The notes beneath the pieces are model-generated. The model did no database searches. It had not been told where the DNA came from and saw only the letters and a list, made by a program, of their open reading frames with translations. The translations under genes and the position numbers were made by a program. This document shows positions 33,929 to 43,485 of a stretch of DNA of 64,000 nt, one piece after another (the first letter of the stretch is position 1; the number at the start of each line of letters is the position of its first letter). Source of the stretch: Flavobacterium sp. IMCC34852. GTDB lineage: Bacteria > Bacteroidota > Bacteroidia > Flavobacteriales > Flavobacteriaceae. The stretch is from NCBI RefSeq assembly GCF_030643905.1, contig NZ_CP121446.1, forward strand, positions 2,108,001 through 2,172,000, given 5' to 3'.

Positions 33929-36289
33929 TTAATTTAGTTTAAGTTCAAACTTTAATTTTTCGTTTTTATCCCAAATTCCCCAGGCTGTTCCGACGGTTCC
34001 TTCTTGATTGGCTTTCCATGATTCATCAAAGGATGAAAAATAAAACAATTCAACATTATTATTTTTAGCCCATTCGTGAGATGCCACAAAATATTTTACA
34101 GCATTCATTTCTGAAGGAACTGCTTGGTCAACGGTTTCCCCTCTACTTGGCCAACCGGTTTCTGAAATGATAATTTTCTTTCCATTGGCTACAGATTGTG
34201 TAACTTCCATCATGTTTTGCAAATAAGAAGCTGCATAATCATTGTTTGCACCTTCCCAAAACGGATAAAAATTAACCAAAAGCACATCACAATTGGACAC
34301 GAGATTAGGTCGGTCTAAAAACTGGTAATAAGCATCTACATAACTCACAGAAATATTTGGCAATGCTTGCTTTACCCTTTTTATATAAGAAATTAGTTCT
34401 TGTTCAGAGATTTCATTACGGTGTAACACTTCGTTACCAACTGCTGCCATATCCACTAAACCGGCTTTTGCCAATTTGATTAAGGATTGTATTTCTCTTT
34501 CATTTCTGTCTTTATCATCACTAATCCAAGCTCCTACTATGGTTTTTAAACCTTTTTGGCGAGCGATTTCGGGAATTAACTCATTACCTTCCGTACAGGA
34601 AAATGAACGAATCCATTGGGTATGAGGAGCAATAATATCTAATCTTCTTTTGATTTGGTCGAACGATAAAACATCTCCAATTTGCTGCCCATCGGTATAC
34701 GGACTAAAGCAAACGCCATGCAAACCATTATTTAAAATTTCTTGATATTGTTCTTTTATCTCAGTCTCACTTACCGTGCTAAAATCAGTTCCTTTAATGG
34801 TATTTAAACTATTATTTTTTAGTAATGACGACAACTTACCGGAAAGATATGCGGAAGATTGAATTTTTGGTTTTTCTTTTCTTTTTTCCAAAAGAGCTCT
34901 CACTTCTCTGGCTTTGGCTTCATCTACATCATAATCTTTCATTATCCAAATAGCGGATAATGTTCCTAAAATCGGAATTCCGACAAAGAAAATTCGCAAC
35001 CAAAACATGGTGTCGTCGGTTTGTGTAGCTGCATTAGATTGAAAAGCGACCAAAGAAAGAATCAAACCACTTAATAATCCTGCAACTGCAGTTCCGAATT
35101 TTACCATCCACCAATAAATTGCGCCTAAACTTCCTTCTCTTCTTTTACCGGTATTGAGTTCATCAATATCAATTACATCTGAAGTCATCGACATCATTAA
35201 GGTAAATAAACTACCAATTCCGAATGAGAAAAACGGCAATGCAAAAAGAAACAGATACGGTTTTCCCGGAACAAACAATAAATAAAGTAAAATGTAACCC
35301 ACTACAGAAATCCCTTGAGAGATCAAAAACGCTTTCTTTTTCCCCATTATTCTCGATATTCTTGCCACGACAGGAATAACCGCAATTGTAGTGATAATAG
35401 CACCTACACTACCAAATAAAGTAGGCCATAATCCGAAACCATCTTCATTTCCTTTAAATAAATAATATTTGATGATGAAGTAAGAAAATCCGGCTGTAGT
35501 CTGAAAAGCATTAAATATTAAAAAAGTGGCAATACAAATTTTTCTGAAGGGTTTTATTTCTATCGAAGCTTTCAAACCTTCTTTGATTTCTCCAAAACTT
35601 CCCAAGATTCCTTTAAAATCAATCGGGCTGTAATTTTCGTTAAGTGTTGATTTACTTGGAATAAAAAATGCTGGAATTGCCGCTAAAATCGCACATCCAA
35701 TTGCAACATACACCGCCAAAGTTCTTACCGCAATTTCACTTGATGGAAATAAGGTTTGATCTGCCATTATCACCCAAAACCAAGGTGCAACTACCCAAGC
35801 TAACTGACCGATAAGTTGTGAAGTCGCCATAATATTGGTTCGCTCGTGGAAATCATCACTCATTTCGTACCCCATCGCTACGTAAGGAATACTAAAAATG
35901 GTCAATCCGGAATAAAAAATCAATGAAATAACTAAAAAGTACCAAAAATTGTAAGTAACGCCGTTTTCGGCATACAATTGCCACATTAATGCAAATGAAA
36001 TTCCTAATATAATCGCTCCTGCTAAAACATATTGTCTTCTTCTACCCCATTTCGATTTTGTATTATCGCTAACATATCCCATTATAAGATCAAATAAAGC
36101 GTCATAAAACTTTGGAATAAAATAAGTTAAACCGAGTAACAAACCACTAAATCCCAATTTTTCTACTAATACAACTGTGAAAATGCCAATCATTGCAGGA
36201 AACATTTGGTTGGCAAGCATACCTAATCCAAAGGCAATTTTTTGACCCATGGGAACTTTTCCTGACGAAGTTGAAGTAGTGTTTGACAT
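33929..36289 (-). CDS. GPH-type sugar symporter fused to a GH17 domain
   Basis: This is a single 786-residue frame. Residues 14-455 form a twelve-segment symporter of the glycoside-pentoside-hexuronide:cation family (KIAFGLGMLANQM; GYVSDNTKSKWGRRRQYVLAG loop; FFIPSKS; IDIDELNTGKRREGS). A basic linker follows (about 460-500), then a complete GH17 domain (about 505-786) with acid/base Glu620 (AVGNEVLHR) and nucleophile Glu710 (ISETGWPS). With twelve segments both ends are cytoplasmic, so the enzyme should sit at the inner mouth of the carrier. Predicted job: import of laminari-oligosaccharides with immediate cleavage. No internal stop or frame change separates the parts, and residues of both halves are intact, so this is a true fusion. 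Confidence 0.9.
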   Translation of the reverse strand: MSNTTSTSSGKVPMGQKIAFGLGMLANQMFPAMIGIFTVVLVEKLGFSGLLLGLTYFIPKFYDALFDLIMGYVSDNTKSKWGRRRQYVLAGAIILGISFALMWQLYAENGVTYNFWYFLVISLIFYSGLTIFSIPYVAMGYEMSDDFHERTNIMATSQLIGQLAWVVAPWFWVIMADQTLFPSSEIAVRTLAVYVAIGCAILAAIPAFFIPSKSTLNENYSPIDFKGILGSFGEIKEGLKASIEIKPFRKICIATFLIFNAFQTTAGFSYFIIKYYLFKGNEDGFGLWPTLFGSVGAIITTIAVIPVVARISRIMGKKKAFLISQGISVVGYILLYLLFVPGKPYLFLFALPFFSFGIGSLFTLMMSMTSDVIDIDELNTGKRREGSLGAIYWWMVKFGTAVAGLLSGLILSLVAFQSNAATQTDDTMFWLRIFFVGIPILGTLSAIWIMKDYDVDEAKAREVRALLEKRKEKPKIQSSAYLSGKLSSLLKNNSLNTIKGTDFSTVSETEIKEQYQEILNNGLHGVCFSPYTDGQQIGDVLSFDQIKRRLDIIAPHTQWIRSFSCTEGNELIPEIARQKGLKTIVGAWISDDKDRNEREIQSLIKLAKAGLVDMAAVGNEVLHRNEISEQELISYIKRVKQALPNISVSYVDAYYQFLDRPNLVSNCDVLLVNFYPFWEGANNDYAASYLQNMMEVTQSVANGKKIIISETGWPSRGETVDQAVPSEMNAVKYFVASHEWAKNNNVELFYFSSFDESWKANQEGTVGTAWGIWDKNEKLKFELKLN

Positions 36290-36315
36290 AACAATTATAG
36301 TTTTAAATTATATGG

Positions 36316-37830
36316 TTAGTTTTGCTTGATTATGATAGTTTGTAATGCTTTTGCATCAATTGAGATTAAAGCATTTTTATTACTTATATTAATTTCAATT
36401 GATTGCTTGGTTTCTGTTGGATTAAAAACGGCAACAGCAATAGAGCCATCAGGATTTTTAACGGCTGTGGCTACAACCTCATTGCTGTCAATTGTACATC
36501 CAATTTTTACGGCTCCTGGACGCATGAACTTACTGAAATGAGCCATCACATAATATAAAGGAGTGAAATAAACTTCATCGTTTTTATCATCAACGATCAC
36601 CGGTGCAACACACCAATTTTTAAACCAATTGGGGCCGCCTTGACGGTCTAAAACCATATTCCAATCGACCCAACCATCGACCCAATTATTGAGGCAACCA
36701 ATGATATCATTAGCATAGCGGTTAACCGGAGCGTATTTCGGATGCAAATATTTTTCTTTTTCACTGGCCCAATCCCAACCCCAATCTGTAGCTTCTTTTT
36801 TCCAATACCAAGCATCATCGTTCCAATGTGGTACTTCAGAGTCAACGCAGCCTTCGGTTTCGATTAGGTATTTGTTGGGCGCTTTGTTGTGGGCGTATTG
36901 CAGTTCTTTGGCGAAATACTCATAGGTACTTTCATACCAATGTATAGCCGTTCCGGCGAAGTACTTTGAGGTTGCTTCATTTTTAAACATGGCATCAACC
37001 CATTCCGGCAAACCGGCTCTATTTTGATCGTAGCCAAAAATTTTAACGTCAGCCCAACCGTCTTTTTCTAATTTTGGTCCAAGATGATTTTGGACAAACA
37101 AAGTCATTTCTTCCGGAGAAAAAAGGGTGCTTTCCCAGTTGTTTCCATTGCCGTGTGGCTCGTTGATAACGGTAACCCCCCAAATATCAATTCCTTCTTT
37201 TTTGTAAGCATATAAATATTTAGAAAAATACAAAGCAAAGGCATCATTGAATTCGGGCAATAATTTTCCACCTACATATTTTTTATTGTCTTTCATCCAT
37301 GGTGGAGAAGTCCAAGGCGAAGCGATAATCTTAAAACCTTCTTTAGAAATGGCTTTAGCATCGAGAATCATCGGAATGAGATCTTCTTTGTCGTCTTCAA
37401 TAGTAAAATGCTCTAATTTTAAATCGTTTTCGACTTTAGCGTAGGTATAATTGCTCAAAGAAAAATCACAAGAAGCAATGTGTGTTCTTGTTAAAGAATA
37501 ATTGGCACCCTCTTCACTAAAATAGGCATCGAGTATTTTTTTTCGATTGGCTTGACTTAATTTGTTTAACAAATAGGCCGAAGCTTCAGTAAATGAGCCG
37601 CCAAAACCGGTGATGGTTTGGAATTTTTCTTCCGGATTTAATTTGATAATTAGCGGTTTGTCATTTTGAGTAAATTCAGTGATTTTTTTTAACGAGTGAC
37701 CTTGTGCGGAAGTTTCATAGACTTCTACCTTTAGTTTATCAGTTACTTTACAGCTTTGCAATGAAAAGGCCATACTACACGCTAGTATCAAAAATTTAAC
37801 ATTGGTTATTTTACACTGAATCTTTTGCAC
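36316..37830 (-). CDS. GH30 family lipoprotein glucanase
   Basis: This 504-residue lipoprotein resembles glucosylceramidase-like GH30 enzymes, which include beta-1,6-glucanases and beta-glucosidases. Acid/base Glu224 lies in VINEPHG and nucleophile Glu326 in ETEGCVD. GFGGSFTEASAYLLNKL and ASPWTSPPWMKDN are family landmarks. The GTG at 37830 is preferred: it gives a 26-residue signal with lipobox cysteine 27 (MAFSLQSC) and starts three bases after the GH17 stop. An ATG at 37875 would add 15 residues and overlap the upstream gene by 43 bases. It probably removes beta-1,6-linked branches of laminarin in the periplasm or at the surface. It belongs to the 33004-42559 gene run. Confidence 0.88.
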   Translation of the reverse strand: MQKIQCKITNVKFLILACSMAFSLQSCKVTDKLKVEVYETSAQGHSLKKITEFTQNDKPLIIKLNPEEKFQTITGFGGSFTEASAYLLNKLSQANRKKILDAYFSEEGANYSLTRTHIASCDFSLSNYTYAKVENDLKLEHFTIEDDKEDLIPMILDAKAISKEGFKIIASPWTSPPWMKDNKKYVGGKLLPEFNDAFALYFSKYLYAYKKEGIDIWGVTVINEPHGNGNNWESTLFSPEEMTLFVQNHLGPKLEKDGWADVKIFGYDQNRAGLPEWVDAMFKNEATSKYFAGTAIHWYESTYEYFAKELQYAHNKAPNKYLIETEGCVDSEVPHWNDDAWYWKKEATDWGWDWASEKEKYLHPKYAPVNRYANDIIGCLNNWVDGWVDWNMVLDRQGGPNWFKNWCVAPVIVDDKNDEVYFTPLYYVMAHFSKFMRPGAVKIGCTIDSNEVVATAVKNPDGSIAVAVFNPTETKQSIEINISNKNALISIDAKALQTIIIKQN

Positions 37831-37832
37831 GC

Positions 37833-39083
37833 TTAATTTTTTAAAATCGATGTTGGTGTTTTTACCTCCAACCATAATGTTTTTTCGTCACCATTGAAGG
37901 TCTTTTTGATGGGTTTTCCATTTCGGGTTAAACCATTGAAAGTTCCTTTATCAACCTCTTTCCAAAGGGCATACTTGGCTTGCGATTGCAAATTGATTAA
38001 TCCAAAATGATTTTCTGAACCCATCGGATTTGCACTATCTTTCCAATTCTCATCAAAAGCTTCAAAATAGAAACACGAGATTTTATTATTATTAGACCAT
38101 TCTCGCATTAAATTATAAAACTGAGCCGACTTGTACTCATCAGTTGCTTTAGAACCATCATTGCCATAATGCTCATTGGACATTGAAGCCCAGCCCGTTT
38201 CACCAATATGAACCGGTTTATTTACGCCAATTGATTTCATATAATTGACCACACTATCGTATTGTTGAACTGCATAATCTCTCGCTCTAAGCATGGCTGC
38301 ATCTATTTTTCCTTTTTCAGACAAACACATTTCACTTTCCTTTACGCCCCAAAAAACAGGATTGTAATGAGTGTCATGCATTGGATAAGTGTGCATCGAA
38401 ATGTAATCAACCGCTTTAATCAACTGGTTTAAATCTTCAACATGATACTCTTTTCCTCCTCCGCCCCAAGAGGCAAAATTGTCTGAAGAGGTTATCCAAA
38501 CGTCTTTGGGTAATTTAGATTCCTTTTTCAAGTTTTGTAAATGATTCACCCATTTTAAAATGATATCAGGTGTCACATAATAACTCGTAGCCCATTTTAC
38601 CATAGCTTCATTTCCTACTGCAATAATTTTCACAATATCAGGATATTGATTGGTCAAACGGACAGCTTCCTTAATTTCGACAGCATTGCGCTGGCTTTCT
38701 TCGTGGTGAATTGGAGGCAAATTTGTCCAAGCATTTTTACAATCAATCCAAGCGCCTAACATGACATACATTTCGAAACCTTCAATCTCCTTTTTTAGCT
38801 CAGTTATGGCTTTTAACACATTAGAAACCTCTTCATAATGAACGTTGTAGGTTCTGATAATTTTAATATTTAAAGCCGAAAGCAACTTTAAATCCTCTTT
38901 TATTTCGGCTATTGTGGGTTGCGTTTCCCTTGTTTGGGTTCGGTATCCGCCATAACAAATAGCTTGGTACTTAACATTTCCTAATATTTTTTCTGCGGTC
39001 ATTTCGTTTGAAACTAAATTGCTAGTGTTTTTTTGATTACATGATATAAACAAGAGTAGTATGATGTAAATTAACTTGTTCAT
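37833..39083 (-). CDS. GH17 lipoprotein beta-1,3-glucanase
   Basis: This 416-residue lipoprotein has lipobox cysteine 15 (LLFISCNQ). The GH17 barrel carries acid/base Glu159 (AVGNEAMVKW) and nucleophile Glu295 (HIGETGWAS), with FYFEAFDENWK near the end. It is clearly more distant from the two cytoplasmic GH17 domains than they are from each other; it has an extra block around SWGGGGKEYHV and a different substrate loop. It is probably anchored in the outer or inner membrane facing the periplasm. The start shares one base with the stop of the GH149-like gene, and the downstream GH30 begins within three bases, so the genes are translationally coupled. Confidence 0.9.
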   Translation of the reverse strand: MNKLIYIILLLFISCNQKNTSNLVSNEMTAEKILGNVKYQAICYGGYRTQTRETQPTIAEIKEDLKLLSALNIKIIRTYNVHYEEVSNVLKAITELKKEIEGFEMYVMLGAWIDCKNAWTNLPPIHHEESQRNAVEIKEAVRLTNQYPDIVKIIAVGNEAMVKWATSYYVTPDIILKWVNHLQNLKKESKLPKDVWITSSDNFASWGGGGKEYHVEDLNQLIKAVDYISMHTYPMHDTHYNPVFWGVKESEMCLSEKGKIDAAMLRARDYAVQQYDSVVNYMKSIGVNKPVHIGETGWASMSNEHYGNDGSKATDEYKSAQFYNLMREWSNNNKISCFYFEAFDENWKDSANPMGSENHFGLINLQSQAKYALWKEVDKGTFNGLTRNGKPIKKTFNGDEKTLWLEVKTPTSILKN

Positions 39084-42000
39084 TATCTCAAATTATTTTC
39101 ATCCAAATACACCACAACTTGTGAAATCTCACCAGTTCTGTGGAATATTTTTGTGCTTTGCTCTTTGCTTAATTCTAGCGAATCCAGTCTTTCTGTTGAA
39201 CCATTTGCGTTATACAATTCTATATGATTTGCAGCAGCTATTTTGTAAATAACCGGCACTTGACAAACCGTGAAGGCCATACTGTCTTTTGGAATAGTTA
39301 AATTCTTCTTCGTACCGTCGACTAAAATAAAAGTAGCCTCAATTTCTTGTGTTAAAAACTCATTTCTAAGTAGAAAATTAGGTTCGAAATGCAATAGACC
39401 GTCTTTCAGTTTTACGCCTAATTCTCCTATTCGGGTCAGAATATCTTCTTTCACTTGTCCGGTCATTCCCGGTTGTTGTGCTCCTTTGCTAAATGGTGTA
39501 TGCGAATAAGGATCGGTTGGAAAAGCGCCATAAACTTGAGGCGACTTGTGCACACCGATTCCGGCTCCAACGGCATCAAAATGGGTAATTAATGATTTAA
39601 TTATGGTTTGATTTTCATTAGACTCCACAGCTGTTTCAATAACTTCTAATACAGCAACATGCAATTTAGAAACCATATGCCAATAGATAGAACCTAAACC
39701 TTCATACCCGTAAAAAGTACCTGAACGTCCTGTGAATGCTTTGTGATTGAAGACATCTTCAAAAATTTGCAGGACTAATTCGGTTTCACTATCCACTAAT
39801 GATTTATAATCTTGACGATTTCCTAATTGGATAAGCGCTTCTTTTACATCATTAGCATTGTGAAAATTGCCGTTGAAATGGTAATTCCCTTTGATGTCTT
39901 GATTGATGATTTGGAAGTTGTTATCATCCAAAAGTTTTTTCAGTAAAACTGACTTTTGAACCTTATCTTTATGAACGGTGTTTTTTTCTAAAAACTTAGG
40001 AAGCTCTTTGTTAGGATATAAAATATAACTGTTTTGATCAGGTCTGTACAAAGCACTATTTTTCAAAGCGTCCAAGACTTCTAATGATTCTTTACCATTA
40101 AGAAATCCTGAACTTAAAACGGCAACTTGTCCTTCGAGCATTTCGGGTAAATAGGAAATTGATACACCTTCATTTGCTACTGACATCAAATTATAAGCAT
40201 GATACAATTTGTCTTCTCTTTGATTGGCTTTAATAGAATGTTCTATAAAATCGATGCTTACTTGGGTAAACTTCTTCAAACCATCCATAGAATGGGTTCG
40301 TTTTTTACCCCAAAAACCGCTATTGTACACTTGGTAACGATAATCTGAAGCCGCTTGTCCTAAAGCATCTAATATTTGTTTTCTGCTTTTGTCGTCAATA
40401 GACTTAGACAGTAAAGGTTGAAAGGCAATCAAGCTTTCTCGAATAGCATGATAAAACTCAACCATTTCGTTTGAAATTTTGATCGTTTCCTGATTAGAGT
40501 TTTCGAGTAATTGTTGGAAAAATTTCAAAAATCTTCTCAAGTAATACAAAGTTACCATAGAAACACCATTGCCAACTAAAGCATTATTGGCATCATTCCA
40601 TTCAGGTCGTTGGGTATTCATCCAAATACCGGCTTCGGGAATGAAATTGGACATTTTTGCCAAAACCGTAGCCAAAATCTTTTCGATTAAATTGACATGA
40701 TAGATTTCGTCATTATTATCTCTTAACAAAGCGCCATCGGCTCCATTTTGGTTTCTTCTGGTATTTATTTTGGCATCCCATTCATGGTTGAATAAAATGG
40801 TATCTTTGGGATTTTGCAAAATCTCTTGATACGACTTAATCGTATAAGGAACGGCTGCATATACAAAACATTCTTTGTCAAAATAGCTATTTAATTTACC
40901 GGGTTGGTATTTCTCGATAAACTCTAAAAATTTTAACAGGTATATAATTTGATGATCGCCCCAATATCCAATGTAAGACCATGGATTGTCAGGTTCGATG
41001 GTTTCCCAATCAAAACCATCTTTGGTTACCCGATAAGGATTGTATCCATCAAATGTGGAAGCATTCAGAAATTTGTGAATCATTCCATCAATAAAATCAG
41101 GATAAGCATACGCTAAAGCTTCCCAATTCTGAAAAATATCGCGCCAGTTTCCTTGGTAGTCAAGAATTTTTGAACCATCAATTTCACTTGTTGTATTGAT
41201 AGAAAATTTATTCCATGGGCGACTTGGATCACCGTGACGTCTGCTGAATTTAAGCGGTAGATACTCGGTACACAAGCGCAATAAATCGGCATCCTCATTT
41301 GATGCGACTTGTTGTTGCAGATAAGAATAACCAAAGGTTTCCGGTAAACTACTTAAAAAAGAAGCTTGATTTTTTGAAACGGTTTTATTGGCTTTGGCGA
41401 TATAGTTTACAAAATCGCTTTTGTCAATTTGGTAATTATTATCAAAAATACCACCACGCATAATGTTAAACAACACATTAGAAAAATGACGGGTATCTTT
41501 GCGATTGTCGGCTGTAAATTGTAATCCGTCGGCAGTAGCGTTAAGTGCAATTAAGTTTTGCGTTCCTAATTGGACATCTTCAACCACTTTGCGATCAAGA
41601 TTTTCATCATTACAAATGGCCTCCGCCAGCGCAATTACTTGCGATTGATTTTGGTTAACGTTGGCTACAATCTTCCATTCTTTGGACGAATTGGATTGTA
41701 AAACGACATCTGAAGAAATAAAATAAGCGCCTTTTTCACCTTTCACATCGGTTTCTTGCTTAATATTTTGTCCTTTTCTGAAGGCAGCAAGTTGTAAAGA
41801 TGAAAGTAAATAGGTTGGCTTTTCGAAACCCAATGACCAAGCGATGTTGGCTTTTAAGGCTTCACTTGGTTCGGCTTTATCAACTATTATAGCACTTAGT
41901 GCAAAAATTCCTAATCCGCTTTCAGTATGAAGTTCATTTCGCTTGTAGGCATCTACTAAATTACTAGTTGTTGCTTGTAAATCACTGTTAACTCCTTGTG

Positions 42001-42559
42001 GCAAAACATTTTGAATACCATCTAAAAGTGTAATAGTATAATCCGTATTTGAATTGTTGATTAATTTTGAGGTTTTAACAAAGCCAAACAAGTTGCTACT
42101 ACTCCATTGGTATCTGAAAGTCAGTTGTAAATCAAGGTGAATTTCTTCAAAAATGATTTTGTTTCCGTAACTGTTCTTGTAGAGATTTCGGCTAAGATTA
42201 TACTTGTCATTAAATCGTTCAGAAAACGGTTCCCAGATATAGGTTTGATCTTTAGTATGAATTTGGAAAATAGATTTACTTCCGGTAATATCTGCAAATT
42301 CTGTTATTTTGTCATCAGTGTAATAAGGAAATAAGGCGTATTCAGCATTCTTTCTTCCGGCAGAAATACCACCATTACTAGAAATAAACAACCAATGATT
42401 GGAATCACTCACGACACTCATGAAGAATGGTCGCATGGCATCATTATTGGCTATTTTATAAAATTTTTCCCCATCTAACAAAACGATATCCATAGATACC
42501 TTTTTATTATCAATCTCATTATCACCTAATGTGGTTTGTTTGTTAATCATAATAATCAA
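39083..42559 (-). CDS. GH149-like beta-1,3-oligoglucan phosphorylase
   Basis: This is a 1158-residue protein without signal peptide. It has the overall plan of inverting GH94/GH149 phosphorylases: an N-terminal beta-sandwich, an (alpha/alpha)6 barrel and the EWNDANNALVG motif with candidate catalytic Asp656. Its length well exceeds GH94 cellobiose phosphorylases (about 800) and fits GH149 beta-1,3-oligoglucan phosphorylases. The reaction would be reversible phosphorolysis of laminari-oligosaccharides to glucose 1-phosphate. The neighbours (GH17, GH30, GPH symporter) fit such a role in the cytoplasm. It is the first gene of its run, and a terminator lies between it and the upstream GH16. A second in-frame ATG at 42550 is an equally possible start. 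GH94 membership is the main alternative. Confidence 0.8.
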   Translation of the reverse strand: MIIMINKQTTLGDNEIDNKKVSMDIVLLDGEKFYKIANNDAMRPFFMSVVSDSNHWLFISSNGGISAGRKNAEYALFPYYTDDKITEFADITGSKSIFQIHTKDQTYIWEPFSERFNDKYNLSRNLYKNSYGNKIIFEEIHLDLQLTFRYQWSSSNLFGFVKTSKLINNSNTDYTITLLDGIQNVLPQGVNSDLQATTSNLVDAYKRNELHTESGLGIFALSAIIVDKAEPSEALKANIAWSLGFEKPTYLLSSLQLAAFRKGQNIKQETDVKGEKGAYFISSDVVLQSNSSKEWKIVANVNQNQSQVIALAEAICNDENLDRKVVEDVQLGTQNLIALNATADGLQFTADNRKDTRHFSNVLFNIMRGGIFDNNYQIDKSDFVNYIAKANKTVSKNQASFLSSLPETFGYSYLQQQVASNEDADLLRLCTEYLPLKFSRRHGDPSRPWNKFSINTTSEIDGSKILDYQGNWRDIFQNWEALAYAYPDFIDGMIHKFLNASTFDGYNPYRVTKDGFDWETIEPDNPWSYIGYWGDHQIIYLLKFLEFIEKYQPGKLNSYFDKECFVYAAVPYTIKSYQEILQNPKDTILFNHEWDAKINTRRNQNGADGALLRDNNDEIYHVNLIEKILATVLAKMSNFIPEAGIWMNTQRPEWNDANNALVGNGVSMVTLYYLRRFLKFFQQLLENSNQETIKISNEMVEFYHAIRESLIAFQPLLSKSIDDKSRKQILDALGQAASDYRYQVYNSGFWGKKRTHSMDGLKKFTQVSIDFIEHSIKANQREDKLYHAYNLMSVANEGVSISYLPEMLEGQVAVLSSGFLNGKESLEVLDALKNSALYRPDQNSYILYPNKELPKFLEKNTVHKDKVQKSVLLKKLLDDNNFQIINQDIKGNYHFNGNFHNANDVKEALIQLGNRQDYKSLVDSETELVLQIFEDVFNHKAFTGRSGTFYGYEGLGSIYWHMVSKLHVAVLEVIETAVESNENQTIIKSLITHFDAVGAGIGVHKSPQVYGAFPTDPYSHTPFSKGAQQPGMTGQVKEDILTRIGELGVKLKDGLLHFEPNFLLRNEFLTQEIEATFILVDGTKKNLTIPKDSMAFTVCQVPVIYKIAAANHIELYNANGSTERLDSLELSKEQSTKIFHRTGEISQVVVYLDENNLR

Positions 42560-42594
42560 AAAGAGTTCTTTGTTTTTTTGTCCAATCGCATCAA

Positions 42595-42632
42595 TAAAAA
42601 CAACTAGACCTTTATATAAAAAGTCTAGTTGC
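42595..42632 (-). terminator. Rho-independent terminator after GH16 lipoprotein gene
   Basis: On the minus strand a nine-base stem (42631-42623 with 42609-42601) is followed by five T residues (42600-42596). It separates the unit 42644-48054 from the phosphorylase unit, or attenuates read-through into it. Confidence 0.85.
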
Positions 42633-42643
42633 TTTTATAAGAT

Positions 42644-43453
42644 TTATTCATATACTCTTATGTAATCAACTAACATTGTTTGAGGAAATACGGTTTGGCT
42701 ATTTGGAGTACCCGGTAAATTTCCACCTACTGCCATATTAAGAATAATGTAAAAAGGCTCATTAAAAACCCATTCTCCGGGCACATCTTCAGGAGTGATT
42801 TGATTGTATAAAACGTCGTCCACATAATAATTGATGTAGTTTTCGCCCCATTCAATACCAAAAACATGAAAGTCATTATCAAACCTGTTATTAAGTAATG
42901 AATAGCTTTTAGAGATGGATTCGGCACCTGAATAACCCGGTCCGTGCACTGTACCGAAAACTGTTGTTGGGTTGTTGCCTAAATATTCCATGATATCAAT
43001 TTCACCACATTGTGGCCATATAACCGTATCAGAATTTGCTCCCAGCAACCAAAATGCAGGCCAAATTCCTTTACCCCATGGTAATTTGATACGGGCTTCA
43101 AATCTTCCGTATTTTTTTTCAAATTTTCCTTTGGTCAAAATTCTGGCCGAGGTATAACCGGCGCCCATGTATAGCTCTTGAATGGCTGTAATTTTCAGCA
43201 TTCCGTTTTCAACCACAATATTTTCAGGTCTATCCGTGTAATACTGTAGTTCATTATTACCCCATCCATTATTTCCGGTGCCAATGTTGTAGCTCCACAA
43301 ATCAGGATTTGGTGCACCATTTGAGTCAAATTCGTCTTGCATAACTAATTGATTCATGGTTGTTACAGTTTGCTTTTCATCCGTTGAACATCCTATAATC
43401 AGTAGGGCTATACCCGTTAAAAGACAACTTCTTTTTATTAATTTAATCATCAT
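42644..43453 (-). CDS. GH16 laminarinase lipoprotein
   Basis: This 269-residue lipoprotein has lipobox cysteine 22 (LLIIGCS) and one GH16 domain. Catalytic residues are Glu151, Asp153 and Glu156 in EIDIME. WGNNELQYYTDRPENI, GRFEARIKLPWGKGIWPAFW and the C-terminal VDYIRVYE are typical of GH16 subfamily 3 endo-beta-1,3(4)-glucanases. It probably acts at the cell surface together with the two proteins encoded upstream. It is last in the unit 48054-42644, 32 bases after the Ig-domain lipoprotein gene and followed by a terminator. Met1-Met2 gives two equally good starts. Confidence 0.93.
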   Translation of the reverse strand: MMIKLIKRSCLLTGIALLIIGCSTDEKQTVTTMNQLVMQDEFDSNGAPNPDLWSYNIGTGNNGWGNNELQYYTDRPENIVVENGMLKITAIQELYMGAGYTSARILTKGKFEKKYGRFEARIKLPWGKGIWPAFWLLGANSDTVIWPQCGEIDIMEYLGNNPTTVFGTVHGPGYSGAESISKSYSLLNNRFDNDFHVFGIEWGENYINYYVDDVLYNQITPEDVPGEWVFNEPFYIILNMAVGGNLPGTPNSQTVFPQTMLVDYIRVYE

Positions 43454-43485
43454 ATGAAATTTAATTGTTTTTAAATAAAATCTAA

